Shown here: in pieces, positions 6,019 through 13,729 of the stretch | Position numbering within the stretch: position 1 is the first letter of the stretch | Layout of the letters: each line of letters starts with the position of its first letter | Origin: a virus | IMG/VR virus record: IMGVR_UViG_3300030333_003191 | Coordinates: 2,007-29,369 of that record | Strand: one strand, 5' to 3' | Length of the DNA stretch: 27,363 nucleotides | Position numbers and translations under genes: made by a program | Notes under the pieces: model-generated | What the model was told of the DNA's origin: nothing | Seen by the model: the letters and a program-made list of their open reading frames with translations, nothing else | Database searches by the model: none

Positions 6019-7037
6019 AACCACTCATGCGCCGATACTTTGGCTTTGTCACTCTCAAACTTTTCTCTTCGTGCTTTGTCGTCGTGAGCACGCATAAGGT
6101 CTCCCTCTTCGCCTGTAGGCACTAAAAACACTGCCCCTGATTCATACGTTTCTCTTGTATATGGAACGCCGTCAATCTCTACGCTCTCTTCGGCATACGG
6201 CTGTTTATATTCGTATGATTGTCCGTAGTTCTTTGCTGCCGCATCGAAAGCCTTTTGGATAAGTTGTTCGGGAGTCATGTCCTCACTACCTTCCAGGTAA
6301 GGCGCGTAGACTTCAGCGTTCACGTCAGCGGCACCCGAAGTTTTCACCGGATCACCACCGCCATTGGTGCCCTCATCTTCTTCGTCACCGCCCGCTGGTT
6401 TTTGGCGCTTAGGTTGTTGCTTACCTCGCTCGACTGCCTGCCCCGCAGCTTTTTTCCACTTCTCTGCTTGGTCTTCTTTTTCGATCGCTACATTCTCTGC
6501 CTTGTCTTCATCAGATAGAGGTTCGTCGCTTACAGGTGTTTGTTCGTCGGCCTCTTCAAAAAACTTGCGTACAGCTTCTCTGCCTTTGTCTTCTTTGGAC
6601 TGGTATACCAATCCAGCCCCAGGCTTACGGCTACCGAAGCTAAAACTTTTCTGTAGCTCTTTTCTTTGTGCGTCGAGTTTTTCTTGTAGCTCAGATCCTT
6701 GACGACGACGCACAGCGTCCGCGTATTCACGTTGCTGAGTGGGGGTGCCCTTGGGTACGGTTACAGTGCCTGTACCTGCCTCACCCTTGCCCCCAAGATT
6801 AATCTGTGTACGCATGTCTTCCAACACGTTTCCGGCAGTTGTCGAGCCTGACACAGCGCCGGGTTCTTTCTCGTCCTCGTCCTCCAAGGATGGACCACCG
6901 ATTGCTTGGCGGTCAGCGAAGTAATCTTTACTAAGCCTCTTGCCTTTTGCGTAGGCTTTTTTGCCTTTGTTGATCGCGGCTTTCTGTTTTTTCTCTTCGC
7001 TCTCACTGAGTCTTGCTACGTACTTTTCCTTCATCAT
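6015..7037 (-). CDS. Unknown charged protein of the packaging operon
   Basis: The start ATG at 7037 overlaps the upstream stop (ATGA). The 340-aa product is rich in Lys, Glu, Gly and Gln and mostly looks helical or disordered: a basic N-terminus (residues 1-40), GGPSL followed by an acidic run at about 47-60, a basic helix with REYADAVRRRQGSELQEKLD, and an acidic/Gly-rich linker near residue 215. A more folded C-terminal part (about 235-340) contains VPYTRETYESGAVFLVPTGE. No catalytic motif is seen. A minor virion or assembly role is inferred from the neighbours only. Confidence 0.68.
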   Translation of the reverse strand: MMKEKYVARLSESEEKKQKAAINKGKKAYAKGKRLSKDYFADRQAIGGPSLEDEDEKEPGAVSGSTTAGNVLEDMRTQINLGGKGEAGTGTVTVPKGTPTQQREYADAVRRRQGSELQEKLDAQRKELQKSFSFGSRKPGAGLVYQSKEDKGREAVRKFFEEADEQTPVSDEPLSDEDKAENVAIEKEDQAEKWKKAAGQAVERGKQQPKRQKPAGGDEEDEGTNGGGDPVKTSGAADVNAEVYAPYLEGSEDMTPEQLIQKAFDAAAKNYGQSYEYKQPYAEESVEIDGVPYTRETYESGAVFLVPTGEEGDLMRAHDDKARREKFESDKAKVSAHEWL

Positions 7038-7336
7038 AGATCCGTGTCGTGCTTCTTTGAGCCTTTAATAAAGCTGTTAACGCGAGCCATTGCCCATTGA
7101 GCCATCGACATACCTGGCCGAGAACCTGATGACAGAAACGCGCCTTGCCCTCGACGATACACTTTGACCAGCGTGCCGTAAGACTTACCAGACTCTTTTG
7201 CCTTGTTGCGTAGAGTCTTCTTGGTTGACTCGTTAAGCGGTTTGGCTTTTGATTTGGGCTTAGACCCACTTTTCTTCTTGGCTGTCTTGCGCTTTGTCTT
7301 CATCGCAGACGTAATCATGTCACGTTTAGTAGCCAT
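7034..7336 (-). CDS. DUF5824-like small basic protein
   Basis: ATG 7336 shares a base with the upstream stop (TAATG); an in-frame GTG at 7342 is less likely. The 100-aa protein has a Lys-rich first half and a conserved-looking second half, LVKVYRRGQGAF (56-67), SSGSRPG (69-75), W81 and ARVNSFIKG (84-92). This pattern of a Y/F-RRG motif, SGSRP and W-x-x-x-RVNSF is what I associate with the phage family DUF5824, of unknown function. Family assignment is from memory of the motif. Confidence 0.75.
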   Translation of the reverse strand: MATKRDMITSAMKTKRKTAKKKSGSKPKSKAKPLNESTKKTLRNKAKESGKSYGTLVKVYRRGQGAFLSSGSRPGMSMAQWAMARVNSFIKGSKKHDTDL

Positions 7337-7644
7337 TACCACTTCACCTTATCGGCCCAATAAGCTGCGCTCATTTTGCCCTTCGCAATGTTCTTGCGGT
7401 GCCGCGACTTAAAACTGGCGCGCTTTTTCTTCATCTTAGCGGACTCGCCAGCTTTGGGTTTACCCGCAGTGCTGGCACCCTGCTCACCAAACCGAATCAG
7501 TTTGATCTTGTCACCCTCTTGCGCCAGTACGACGTGACTCTTGGTTGGGTGATCAGGCGTACGCTTGGATTTGTTGGCGCCTTGAAGTCGATGCTTCTTA
7601 ATGAGCATCGCTTTGCGTACTTGGTCTCTTTTTGACAGGGCCAT
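7336..7644 (-). CDS. Small basic phage protein with RFG and AAYW-KW motifs
   Basis: TAGGAG lies seven bases before ATG 7644, and the gene starts 9 bp after the portal stop. The 102-aa product is strongly basic. Residues 37-56 read SHVVLAQEGDKIKLIRFGEQ, and the C-terminus has RASFKSRH and KGKMSAAYWADKVKW. This arrangement (short β segment ending in IRFG, Arg/His basic stretch, terminal AYW-x3-KW) is familiar from small proteins next to portal genes in many phages, but I cannot name a function. DNA or capsid-inner-surface contact is inferred from the charge. Confidence 0.75.
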   Translation of the reverse strand: MALSKRDQVRKAMLIKKHRLQGANKSKRTPDHPTKSHVVLAQEGDKIKLIRFGEQGASTAGKPKAGESAKMKKKRASFKSRHRKNIAKGKMSAAYWADKVKW

Positions 7645-7653
7645 TGTGCGCTC

Positions 7654-9387
7654 CTACTGCTGACGTATCGGTGCGCCACCACCAGCGGCTAACGCTTCTT
7701 CTGGCGGGGCCTCTCCAGACGCGTTCGGATCGATCTCCACGACATTCTGGTCGAGTGCTTGCTGCGTCTCTGTCAGTGCTTGATCTGCACCGGCAGGTGA
7801 CTGAGCACCAGCAATCATCAACTCTTGCTGTTGTGCGGCAGCGGCGCTCATTGCAGCATCCTTTGGCGGCATCAGCACGTTCTTCGACAGTCCGATACCT
7901 TCGATGAGTTCTTCCGTCAGTTGACGTACATCAATGTGCGGGCTCTGGACCAGCATCGGAAGCATCTGAATCATGGACTCCAACACAACTGCGGGGTTGC
8001 GTTGCATTGGGTGATGTGTGGTCATTTCAAAGTCGACCAGCACGTCTGCGATTGAGTCTATTGTAACTGTATCCCACCGACGTTCGCCTGAGACTCGAAC
8101 CGTCTTGGCCTCACTCATGTAGAGTTTCGAGAGGTAAAAAGCCTTCGCAGCCACGTCTTGAAGGGAATCGTTGAGGTGTCCTTCGCGGGTGGCAAGGCGG
8201 TTCCGCATTTGGGAATCGATGATTGCCATTTCGGTCGCGGTCCTGGCTCCAGTAACCTGTCCCCGTGCGGCCTCAGCAAGTGCAGATATAAAAGCTGCAT
8301 CGTCTTCCTGTCGAGCGATGAACTCTTTAACGCCTTGCGGAGAATCGGGCATCGGCATTGGGTAAAACAATGTAGCTAAGTTTCGCAGTGCTTCACTGTT
8401 CTCTGGCGCTACACCGATGAACGCACCGGTTGACGACTCAACTGCCTTGTTCAGATCCTCTTCTGTGATTCGTCCTGCATCGTATAGAATCCTCGGAATC
8501 ATTAGATAGGTGATCTGCTTCATGTGAGTCAGTAGATCGTTGACCGTTTGTTGCTGATCAAGAATCAACTGCACTTCACTGAGACCCAAACAGTCAACGC
8601 CTGAGTGGTTCAGGCTGAACATGCTGTATGGGATGTAGTCGATCTTGTCTTCAAACACGACGGCGTCAGCTTGCTTTACATAGTGCTGTACGATGTTTCG
8701 TTGGCGATCGTAGTATTCCCATACCGTGACCCACTGAAACGAGTCGCGTACCGTATGCTTTTGGTTCTTCTGTGATCGATCAAGCATCCAGCTTGGGTAG
8801 CGATCAGGGCGAATATCTCCAAGTTTCTCGGATCGGTAGCGTCCTGACTGAACACGCGACTTGAACTCGGACCATGGCATGACTGTCGCTTCCAGCCAGT
8901 AGCGAATGTCGTCTACATCACGCACAGTCATGTCGAAGAACAGTGCGCTTGGGTCGACTACTTTGATAACAGGGCGGTCTTCTACGGTACTCCAACCAGT
9001 CTTGAAGATACCTCGCTTACAGAGAACGGCGTCAATAAGCGCTGTAGCTGCGCGTCTACGCATCTTGTTGGAGTGAAACACATACTCCATAAACCCATTA
9101 ACTGCGGGTGCTGCGTCTTCGCTGTCAGGGTTCCTTGGGTTTGCCGCGACAACTGGGTTTGGCCCAAGCAGTGCCGATACAGCGGTGTCTGCGATGGCGT
9201 ATACAAGGTTCTTTGAACTCAGTAGTGAGTTACCTACATCACCGATGTCCGAGTTTTCTTTGTTTGCAAAGAAGTCCCCGCGATAGAACCTACGTGCCCG
9301 ATCAAACGATTTCTTTTCGTTCTTTTGGTAGAACGAAAGGTGCTTGTCGATAAGCTGATTGAGTTTATCCATTGCGTCCACCACCAT
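7654..9387 (-). CDS. Portal protein
   Basis: The 577-aa product is a portal: the dodecameric ring at the special vertex through which the terminase pumps DNA and to which the adaptor binds. Support includes an N-terminal helical part with RARRFYRGDFF (about residue 30), a clip/wing region with PSALFFDMTVRDVDDIRYW, and a stem/crown part with ARGQVTGARTATEM, the motif usual before the long helical region of podovirus portals. The tail is Gln/Ala/Pro-rich and ends in GGGAPIRQQ. The length is within the usual range. The start is uncertain between ATG 9387, used here, and ATG 9372, which overlaps the upstream gene by only 8 bp. Confidence 0.93.
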   Translation of the reverse strand: MVVDAMDKLNQLIDKHLSFYQKNEKKSFDRARRFYRGDFFANKENSDIGDVGNSLLSSKNLVYAIADTAVSALLGPNPVVAANPRNPDSEDAAPAVNGFMEYVFHSNKMRRRAATALIDAVLCKRGIFKTGWSTVEDRPVIKVVDPSALFFDMTVRDVDDIRYWLEATVMPWSEFKSRVQSGRYRSEKLGDIRPDRYPSWMLDRSQKNQKHTVRDSFQWVTVWEYYDRQRNIVQHYVKQADAVVFEDKIDYIPYSMFSLNHSGVDCLGLSEVQLILDQQQTVNDLLTHMKQITYLMIPRILYDAGRITEEDLNKAVESSTGAFIGVAPENSEALRNLATLFYPMPMPDSPQGVKEFIARQEDDAAFISALAEAARGQVTGARTATEMAIIDSQMRNRLATREGHLNDSLQDVAAKAFYLSKLYMSEAKTVRVSGERRWDTVTIDSIADVLVDFEMTTHHPMQRNPAVVLESMIQMLPMLVQSPHIDVRQLTEELIEGIGLSKNVLMPPKDAAMSAAAAQQQELMIAGAQSPAGADQALTETQQALDQNVVEIDPNASGEAPPEEALAAGGGAPIRQQ

Positions 9388-9715
9388 CCTGCATCTTCTG
9401 CGCGCGTTCTAACGCAGTCTCTATAACTTCTCTTGGCGTTCCTTTTAGGCCGTAAGTTGCGCCCAATACTTGGGTTGACGTAAGCCCCATTTTTCTAAGC
9501 GCCTTACTGAGAAGTTCGTTTTGTTCGGTTGATAACTCTCTTTGTGTCGAGTAGCCCCCGAAACTGCCGGTCATCATAAAAGCGGTTCGTTGATTAGCGT
9601 CCTTCCCTTTCGCAAATAACGCTTTGGGCGCTCGCTTCATCCACTGACCAGGACCACCGGAGTCTTTGAACCCCTCTACCTTCATGCCCTGAAGCGGTCT
9701 AAACTTCTTGCCCAT
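9365..9715 (-). CDS. Unknown small protein between terminase and portal
   Basis: ATG 9715 overlaps the preceding stop (TGATG) with GGGAG six bases upstream. The 116-aa protein is basic in its first half (GKKFRPLQGMKVEG, MKRAPKALFAKGK) and has a helical second half (STEQNELLSKALRKMGLTS). No family recognised. Its end overlaps the portal start, which indicates coupled translation. Confidence 0.7.
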   Translation of the reverse strand: MGKKFRPLQGMKVEGFKDSGGPGQWMKRAPKALFAKGKDANQRTAFMMTGSFGGYSTQRELSTEQNELLSKALRKMGLTSTQVLGATYGLKGTPREVIETALERAQKMQDGGGRNG

Positions 9716-9984
9716 CAGTCACTCCCGCCGATAAAAGACACTGGATCAGGTAAGACCTGTACGTGATTCTCTTTCACTGTTCTCACCAATCCACCAGGTA
9801 TTCTTGTGTAGCCGACAACTTTACTGCCGCTCAAAGTCAACTCGACGGGTGTGATAACCAGCTTGTCTCCTTTGTTGGTTTTAACTAACATGGTTCCGTC
9901 TACAGCCGGTCGACCACCGCGTTGAACTACTTTGGCTATTGTTCGTTTCGCAGGGTTGTTCGTTATTTCATTGCTGCCGGACAT
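9715..9984 (-). CDS. Unknown small β-rich protein after terminase
   Basis: ATG 9984 follows the terminase stop with no gap; its GGAGG ribosome-binding site lies inside the terminase C-terminal codons. The 89-aa product alternates short β-like segments (GTMLVKTNKG, DKLVITPVEL, HVQVLPDPVSF) with prolines and glycines, which suggests a small barrel. No family recognised. Confidence 0.7.
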   Translation of the reverse strand: MSGSNEITNNPAKRTIAKVVQRGGRPAVDGTMLVKTNKGDKLVITPVELTLSGSKVVGYTRIPGGLVRTVKENHVQVLPDPVSFIGGSD

Positions 9985-11652
9985 TTAGCCTCCAAACCTT
10001 GACACGGGTTTGTACGGGTTTCTGTAACGCATTTTCTCTGAGTGCTTAATCTTGTCAAGGTCCTTAATGGTGACCTGACCCGGTACGTATGTCGACGATG
10101 GTACCTCATCCTGTACTTTGGTAAACTTCCTTTTTGATAAAATATCAGCGGCCATGACTGCTGTTCGAGCACGGTCGAAGTGGTGTGTGGTGCCATCGAG
10201 CCCCTTCGCACGCTTCTTACGGCTACCATCGTAGTTCACAAGTTGGTGCAAAAGGCCGCGACTACGCACTTCTATGTCCCCTTGTCGAATCATGCGTACC
10301 AGGCGTGCCTCTGCTTCTTGGATGCGTTTGTCTGTAGCGTACCAGCCTGGATGACTGCGATCGGTCCACAGGAGGTTCTTTGCCCCGGAGTCTCGGAGAA
10401 TGGCAATACAGGCTGTTGCGTTCGACTCAACGATTAGCATTGCTTCATTGTAGTGTTTCTGCACCGTGAGTAGTCGACGAGCAAACTTTGCCGGGTCCTC
10501 CCGTTCTTCCCAAAAGGCTACCTCACGTCTTTCGTGTGCGTCCCACACAGTTAAGGCAGACTTATCACCTCTCGCACCGAAGCCCGCAGGGTCAGCCGTG
10601 ATGATGTACTTCGTTCCCGCCTTGGGTGGGTCGAGTTCATTACACCCATGCAAGCCGATACTCGGGTCATTGACTGCCTTCGCCAGTGCGGGTTTGAGTA
10701 CGTCTACCGGCATGACGGGGTTCAGTGAGCCAATCCAACCATCGTATGGGTCGGATGGATACTTAGATGTGAATAGTCTCGGGTCGCCGGCAAACTCAGT
10801 TTCAAGACCTAACCGTCTGAACGCAAGGTTTTCGTTGGTCATGCCTGGATGACGTGATCGGTACTCAATCTCGGCGTCAGTGGGTATAAATCCATCGGCC
10901 GGTACACGACAGCTATCGTCATCCCACCAGTTCAGGAACAAGGGAGTAAAGCGGCCGCGTCCTTCCATTGTCGAGTGCCACATCTGTTCGTGGTGCGACC
11001 CAGCCCGCCCAGGAGTAGATTCCAAGATGACCCGTGCGTTTGGGCGCTTGTTGATTGTGGGGAAGATGTTGACTGCCGCTTTGCGCTGCCACTGTGCTTC
11101 ACCAAACTCTGTGATGATGAGACGGTCAATGGATCGACCGACCGCAGGGGAGCGCCCGCCTGCTGTGAGTACCTTAATGCCTCCACCGTGCAGGAAATGT
11201 ATTTGGGTCGCCCCGGCCTTGCGGCCAGGGGCCAATGGCATCCTTACGTCATTTGGTAATCTATGATAGGCAAACAAGATTCGTTCGAACACATCTTCGG
11301 CAGTATCTTGGCGCTCAGCGATCAGGGTACCTTTTACGCCGCTCAGATACATACAGTCGCGCAATAGGAGCATGACACTAATGGTCGTGATCTTTGCCTG
11401 ACGAAACTTATTCACCATAGTCCAGCGATTGTTGGCGTATGCGTGTAGTAGTTTTCGTTGTGTTGGTGTGGGGTTCATGTACCCCGTAGACTCGTCCTCA
11501 CGTACGATCTGACACATAGACACAAATGCGTCTGGTGTAGAGAACATGGCCTGTATCTTGACCATGTTGAGTCCGTCTACGTGAGCAAGCTTTGCCCCAC
11601 TTGGTAGCCCTATGGGTCTTGAACCTTCCACACTTGCTTTCGCTCTCGCCAT
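9985..11652 (-). CDS. terL: Terminase large subunit
   Basis: The 555-aa product is the ATPase-nuclease that packages DNA. The N-terminal ATPase has a Walker A-like KFRQAKITT (82-90), a Walker B-like RLIITEFGEA (177-186) and a coupling motif ESTPG (211-215). The C-terminal RNase H-like nuclease shows Asp354 (ITADPAGFGARGDKSA), Glu409 (LIVESN) and Asp493 (HHFDRARTAVMAADIL). The phosphate loop lacks the usual GK[ST]: Gly is Lys87 and Lys is Ile88, and Walker B has Thr-Glu rather than Asp-Glu. Both resemble divergent RQxG-x-TT terminases. No small terminase is seen in the window. It is the first gene of the leftward operon, with an AGGCGG-type ribosome-binding site. Confidence 0.95.
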   Translation of the reverse strand: MARAKASVEGSRPIGLPSGAKLAHVDGLNMVKIQAMFSTPDAFVSMCQIVREDESTGYMNPTPTQRKLLHAYANNRWTMVNKFRQAKITTISVMLLLRDCMYLSGVKGTLIAERQDTAEDVFERILFAYHRLPNDVRMPLAPGRKAGATQIHFLHGGGIKVLTAGGRSPAVGRSIDRLIITEFGEAQWQRKAAVNIFPTINKRPNARVILESTPGRAGSHHEQMWHSTMEGRGRFTPLFLNWWDDDSCRVPADGFIPTDAEIEYRSRHPGMTNENLAFRRLGLETEFAGDPRLFTSKYPSDPYDGWIGSLNPVMPVDVLKPALAKAVNDPSIGLHGCNELDPPKAGTKYIITADPAGFGARGDKSALTVWDAHERREVAFWEEREDPAKFARRLLTVQKHYNEAMLIVESNATACIAILRDSGAKNLLWTDRSHPGWYATDKRIQEAEARLVRMIRQGDIEVRSRGLLHQLVNYDGSRKKRAKGLDGTTHHFDRARTAVMAADILSKRKFTKVQDEVPSSTYVPGQVTIKDLDKIKHSEKMRYRNPYKPVSRFGG

Positions 11653-11664
11653 TGCACCGCCTAT

Positions 11665-11680
11665 GTGATCATGGTATCAC
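11665..11680. promoter_or_regulatory. Short palindrome upstream of terminase
   Basis: GTGAT (11665-11669) and ATCAC (11676-11680) form a 5-bp inverted repeat with a 6-bp spacer, 13 bp upstream of the terminase start codon. On the minus strand a TTGACG lies further upstream without a convincing -10. It may be an operator or chance. Confidence 0.25.
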
Positions 11681-11712
11681 GGAAGTACGTCAAAGCACAT
11701 CAGGAAGTAATC

Positions 11713-11865
11713 ATGCCCATTGGAAGCGACGTTCGATACACAACACGCACGAGCAAAAAAAGTGGGCAGTCGGAACCCCGTGGTAAGCGTAAGCTACTTA
11801 TGGTTACGATGAAGCAACTGAAAAAGAAACAGCAGGGCAGTAAGCGAGCGAAAGACAAACGCTAA
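11713..11865 (+). CDS. Tiny lysine-rich protein in the divergent region
   Basis: AGGAAG lies six bases before ATG 11713 and gives a 50-aa product, starting MPIGSDVRYTTRT and becoming strongly basic (KKKQQGSKRAKDKR at the end). A longer in-frame GTG start at 11665 has no ribosome-binding site. Support is the ribosome-binding site and the extreme composition; no family is recognised. A nucleic-acid-binding role is possible. Confidence 0.5.
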   Translation: MPIGSDVRYTTRTSKKSGQSEPRGKRKLLMVTMKQLKKKQQGSKRAKDKR

Positions 11866-11891
11866 CCCTAATGTTGTTGATTAAGTTGACC

Positions 11892-11932
11892 CTACACTTG
11901 TCAAGATCACATACGTAGTGTAGAAGTAATAT
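11892..11932 (+). promoter_or_regulatory. Candidate capsid promoter with overlapping inverted repeat
   Basis: TTGTCA (11898-11903), 17 bp and TAGAAG (11921-11926) form a plausible sigma70 promoter; TAATAT (11927-11932) is an alternative -10. CTACACT (11892-11898) and AGTGTAG (11917-11923) are a perfect 7-bp inverted repeat whose arms touch the -35 and the -10, so a protein bound there could control capsid expression. A second TTGACC lies at 11886. Confidence 0.4.
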
Positions 11933-11935
11933 ACG

Positions 11936-12034
11936 CACCCCCCAAGTTTGTTCGGGTAGCCGGAAGGTCCGTATGGGTTGGTCAGGGCAGGCGACGGTTG
12001 AATCAAACTTCTTCAAACTTAACTAAGGTACAAA
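11936..12034 (+). promoter_or_regulatory. Structured leader of the capsid gene
   Basis: This leader of about 100 nt contains AAGTTTG (11944-11950), which can pair with either of two tandem CAAACTT copies (12004-12010 and 12014-12020). The second copy ends only four bases before the TAAGG ribosome-binding site at 12024-12028. The two pairings exclude each other, so the leader could change access to the start codon. No riboswitch class is recognised. Confidence 0.35.
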
Positions 12035-13108
12035 ATGTCCATTTCGACAGAACTTTTGAATACCACCTTTGAGGACCTCCGTGGTCCCCTGGTGAACTCA
12101 TTTGTTCGTAGCAGTGAACTTTTTGAGGCGCTTGACAAGAAAGCACGGATTCCAATGGAGAGCGGTACACTCATCGAGCGTACATTCTCTGGCGGTGCCC
12201 CTGCCCGTGGTGTCGGTATCTACGTTGGTGACGAACTTCTTAACATGACTCGTCGCCAAGAGATCCGTAAGTTCCAGGTCGAACCTCATAGGCTCGCTGT
12301 TGCGATCAACATTCCCAAGAAAGAACTTCAGATGAACAGCGGAAAACTCGCTGTGATTCGTCTCATTGAAGAGTATCCCAAGACTGTTCTTGAAGGTGCG
12401 AAGGCAGACATCAACTCTTACCTGCTTACAGGTACGAGTCGCGGTATTGTCTTCAACACTTCTGAACTGGCTGGTCTGCTCTCACTGAACGGTGATGTCT
12501 CTACCGGTATCGGTACTGGTGTCGCTCATGGTCTTCTCGACTGGCAACCCCCCGCCAGCCAAGGTGACAAGGTTCAGAATGTGACCAAGTCTTCTTCTTA
12601 CTTCCACTTCAACCAGTACGCTGAAATCGACGCTTACGCGACAGATGGTACCAAGAAGCTGCGTTCTTTGTATCGTAAGTGTGCTCATTATGCTGGTGGA
12701 ATGGGTAAGGGTCCAGACTTGTGCATCTTTGATGATGACACATTCGCCAACTTCGAGAACGATAAGTTGAGCAACGTTCGCGTTTCAGTCGTCGAAGACA
12801 AGACTGAAAAGAGCACAATGCTTGGCCTTGAACTCGGTATTGCTCAGGTCTATTCTTCTCTTGACCTGGACCCTTCAATCATGACAACTACTCCTGCGAC
12901 GGGCGCTACTTACGCACCTGACGAGGGAGCAGCTTACTTCTTGAACACTGACTATCTTGAGTTTGCAATGGCGGAAGCACCGACCATTAGCGAGTTCAAG
13001 GAACGTGTTGGCGACCAAGATGTTGTGACTGCTGTGTTCACTATGCAAGGAAACTTGATCTGTACCAAGACTCCCGCTCAAGGGTGTGTTGCTGGAGGTG
13101 CTGCATGA
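12035..13108 (+). CDS. Major capsid protein
   Basis: The 357-aa product is called as major capsid protein. Its N-terminal helical arm (STELLNTTFEDLRGPLVN), the ESGTLIERTF segment, a β-rich stretch with YVGDELLNM and VEPHRLAVAINIPKKE, a long helix rich in Glu/Lys (VIRLIEEYPKTVLEGAKADI), and a C-terminal GNLICTKTP strand fit HK97-fold coats of podovirus-like phages. The size is usual for that fold. It is the first gene of the rightward virion arm, has a long structured leader, and is followed by a decoration-like gene and a terminator. I do not see a prohead protease in the window. Confidence 0.87.
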   Translation: MSISTELLNTTFEDLRGPLVNSFVRSSELFEALDKKARIPMESGTLIERTFSGGAPARGVGIYVGDELLNMTRRQEIRKFQVEPHRLAVAINIPKKELQMNSGKLAVIRLIEEYPKTVLEGAKADINSYLLTGTSRGIVFNTSELAGLLSLNGDVSTGIGTGVAHGLLDWQPPASQGDKVQNVTKSSSYFHFNQYAEIDAYATDGTKKLRSLYRKCAHYAGGMGKGPDLCIFDDDTFANFENDKLSNVRVSVVEDKTEKSTMLGLELGIAQVYSSLDLDPSIMTTTPATGATYAPDEGAAYFLNTDYLEFAMAEAPTISEFKERVGDQDVVTAVFTMQGNLICTKTPAQGCVAGGAA

Positions 13109-13659
13109 GTGGTACGTTTAGTTCAGGCGCTTCTGTCGTCGATGGAGCAGTTGGCAAAGATTGGCCGGCTGCTACATATTCCTTTGAGGCATACCCTGTA
13201 GGTACTCGCCGTGTGCAAAAAGCGGACGAAGTAACCGCTGCTAACTCGACTCATTATGGTGATCGGGAGTGGATCTTCGTTTATAACGACGAGGAATCAA
13301 CCGCTTTCGCGGAAGGTCACGTAATCATGTTGGATAACACTGATTATCAACCCTTCCACGGACTGCTCTCAACCGCGACGATTCATCGTCATCGGATGCT
13401 TGGAGTCGCTGGTGGCGCTATCGCTGCTGGTGAGTACGGTTGGATCATTGCCAAGGGTTGCGGTGAAGTTCAGTGTGACGGTGGTGTCGCTCAAGGTGAT
13501 CGTATCGTGTCGGGTGCCTCTGGTATCGCTGACACAATCGTTGTTGACTCCAGTGCAACTACGGACGAACTTGAGTGTGTTATCGGTATGGCTCTTGAAG
13601 CCGATGCTGGTTCTTCTTCGGGAGACAAGGCAACATGCTGGATTAACAGTGTGTGGTAG
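13105..13659 (+). CDS. Capsid decoration/cement-like protein
   Basis: ATG 13105 overlaps the capsid stop (ATGA), with GGAGG six bases upstream inside the capsid gene; a longer in-frame start at 13084 is less likely. The 184-aa protein is Gly/Ala/Val/Asp-rich and β-rich, with AAGEYGWIIAKGCGEVQCDG and a GDRIVSGASGIADTIV segment. This is the sort of composition seen in small head-decoration (cement) proteins that follow capsid genes. Coupled translation would keep it near the capsid level. The role is inferred mainly from position and composition. Confidence 0.7.
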   Translation: MSGTFSSGASVVDGAVGKDWPAATYSFEAYPVGTRRVQKADEVTAANSTHYGDREWIFVYNDEESTAFAEGHVIMLDNTDYQPFHGLLSTATIHRHRMLGVAGGAIAAGEYGWIIAKGCGEVQCDGGVAQGDRIVSGASGIADTIVVDSSATTDELECVIGMALEADAGSSSGDKATCWINSVW

Positions 13660-13671
13660 TTAACTACTTCA

Positions 13672-13680
13672 TGATATACT
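13672..13680 (+). promoter_or_regulatory. Extended -10 element before a terminator
   Basis: TGATATACT is a near-perfect extended -10 without a good -35. The predicted start (about 13687) falls inside the terminator hairpin that follows, so it may be a promoter whose RNA escapes the hairpin, or chance. Confidence 0.3.
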
Positions 13681-13681
13681 T

Positions 13682-13720
13682 AGGGGGCGTGGCTTTCGGG
13701 CTCCGCCCCCTTCGTCTTTT
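13682..13720 (+). terminator. Rho-independent terminator after capsid/decoration genes
   Basis: AGGGGGCGTGGC (13682-13693) pairs with GCTCCGCCCCCT (13700-13711) over 12 positions, with one mismatch and one G-U, loop TTTCGG, followed by TTCGTCTTTT. It sits 22 bp after the decoration-like stop and directly before the GGAGG of the adaptor gene. It should lower tail expression relative to capsid. Confidence 0.8.
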
Positions 13721-13729
13721 GGAGGCACC

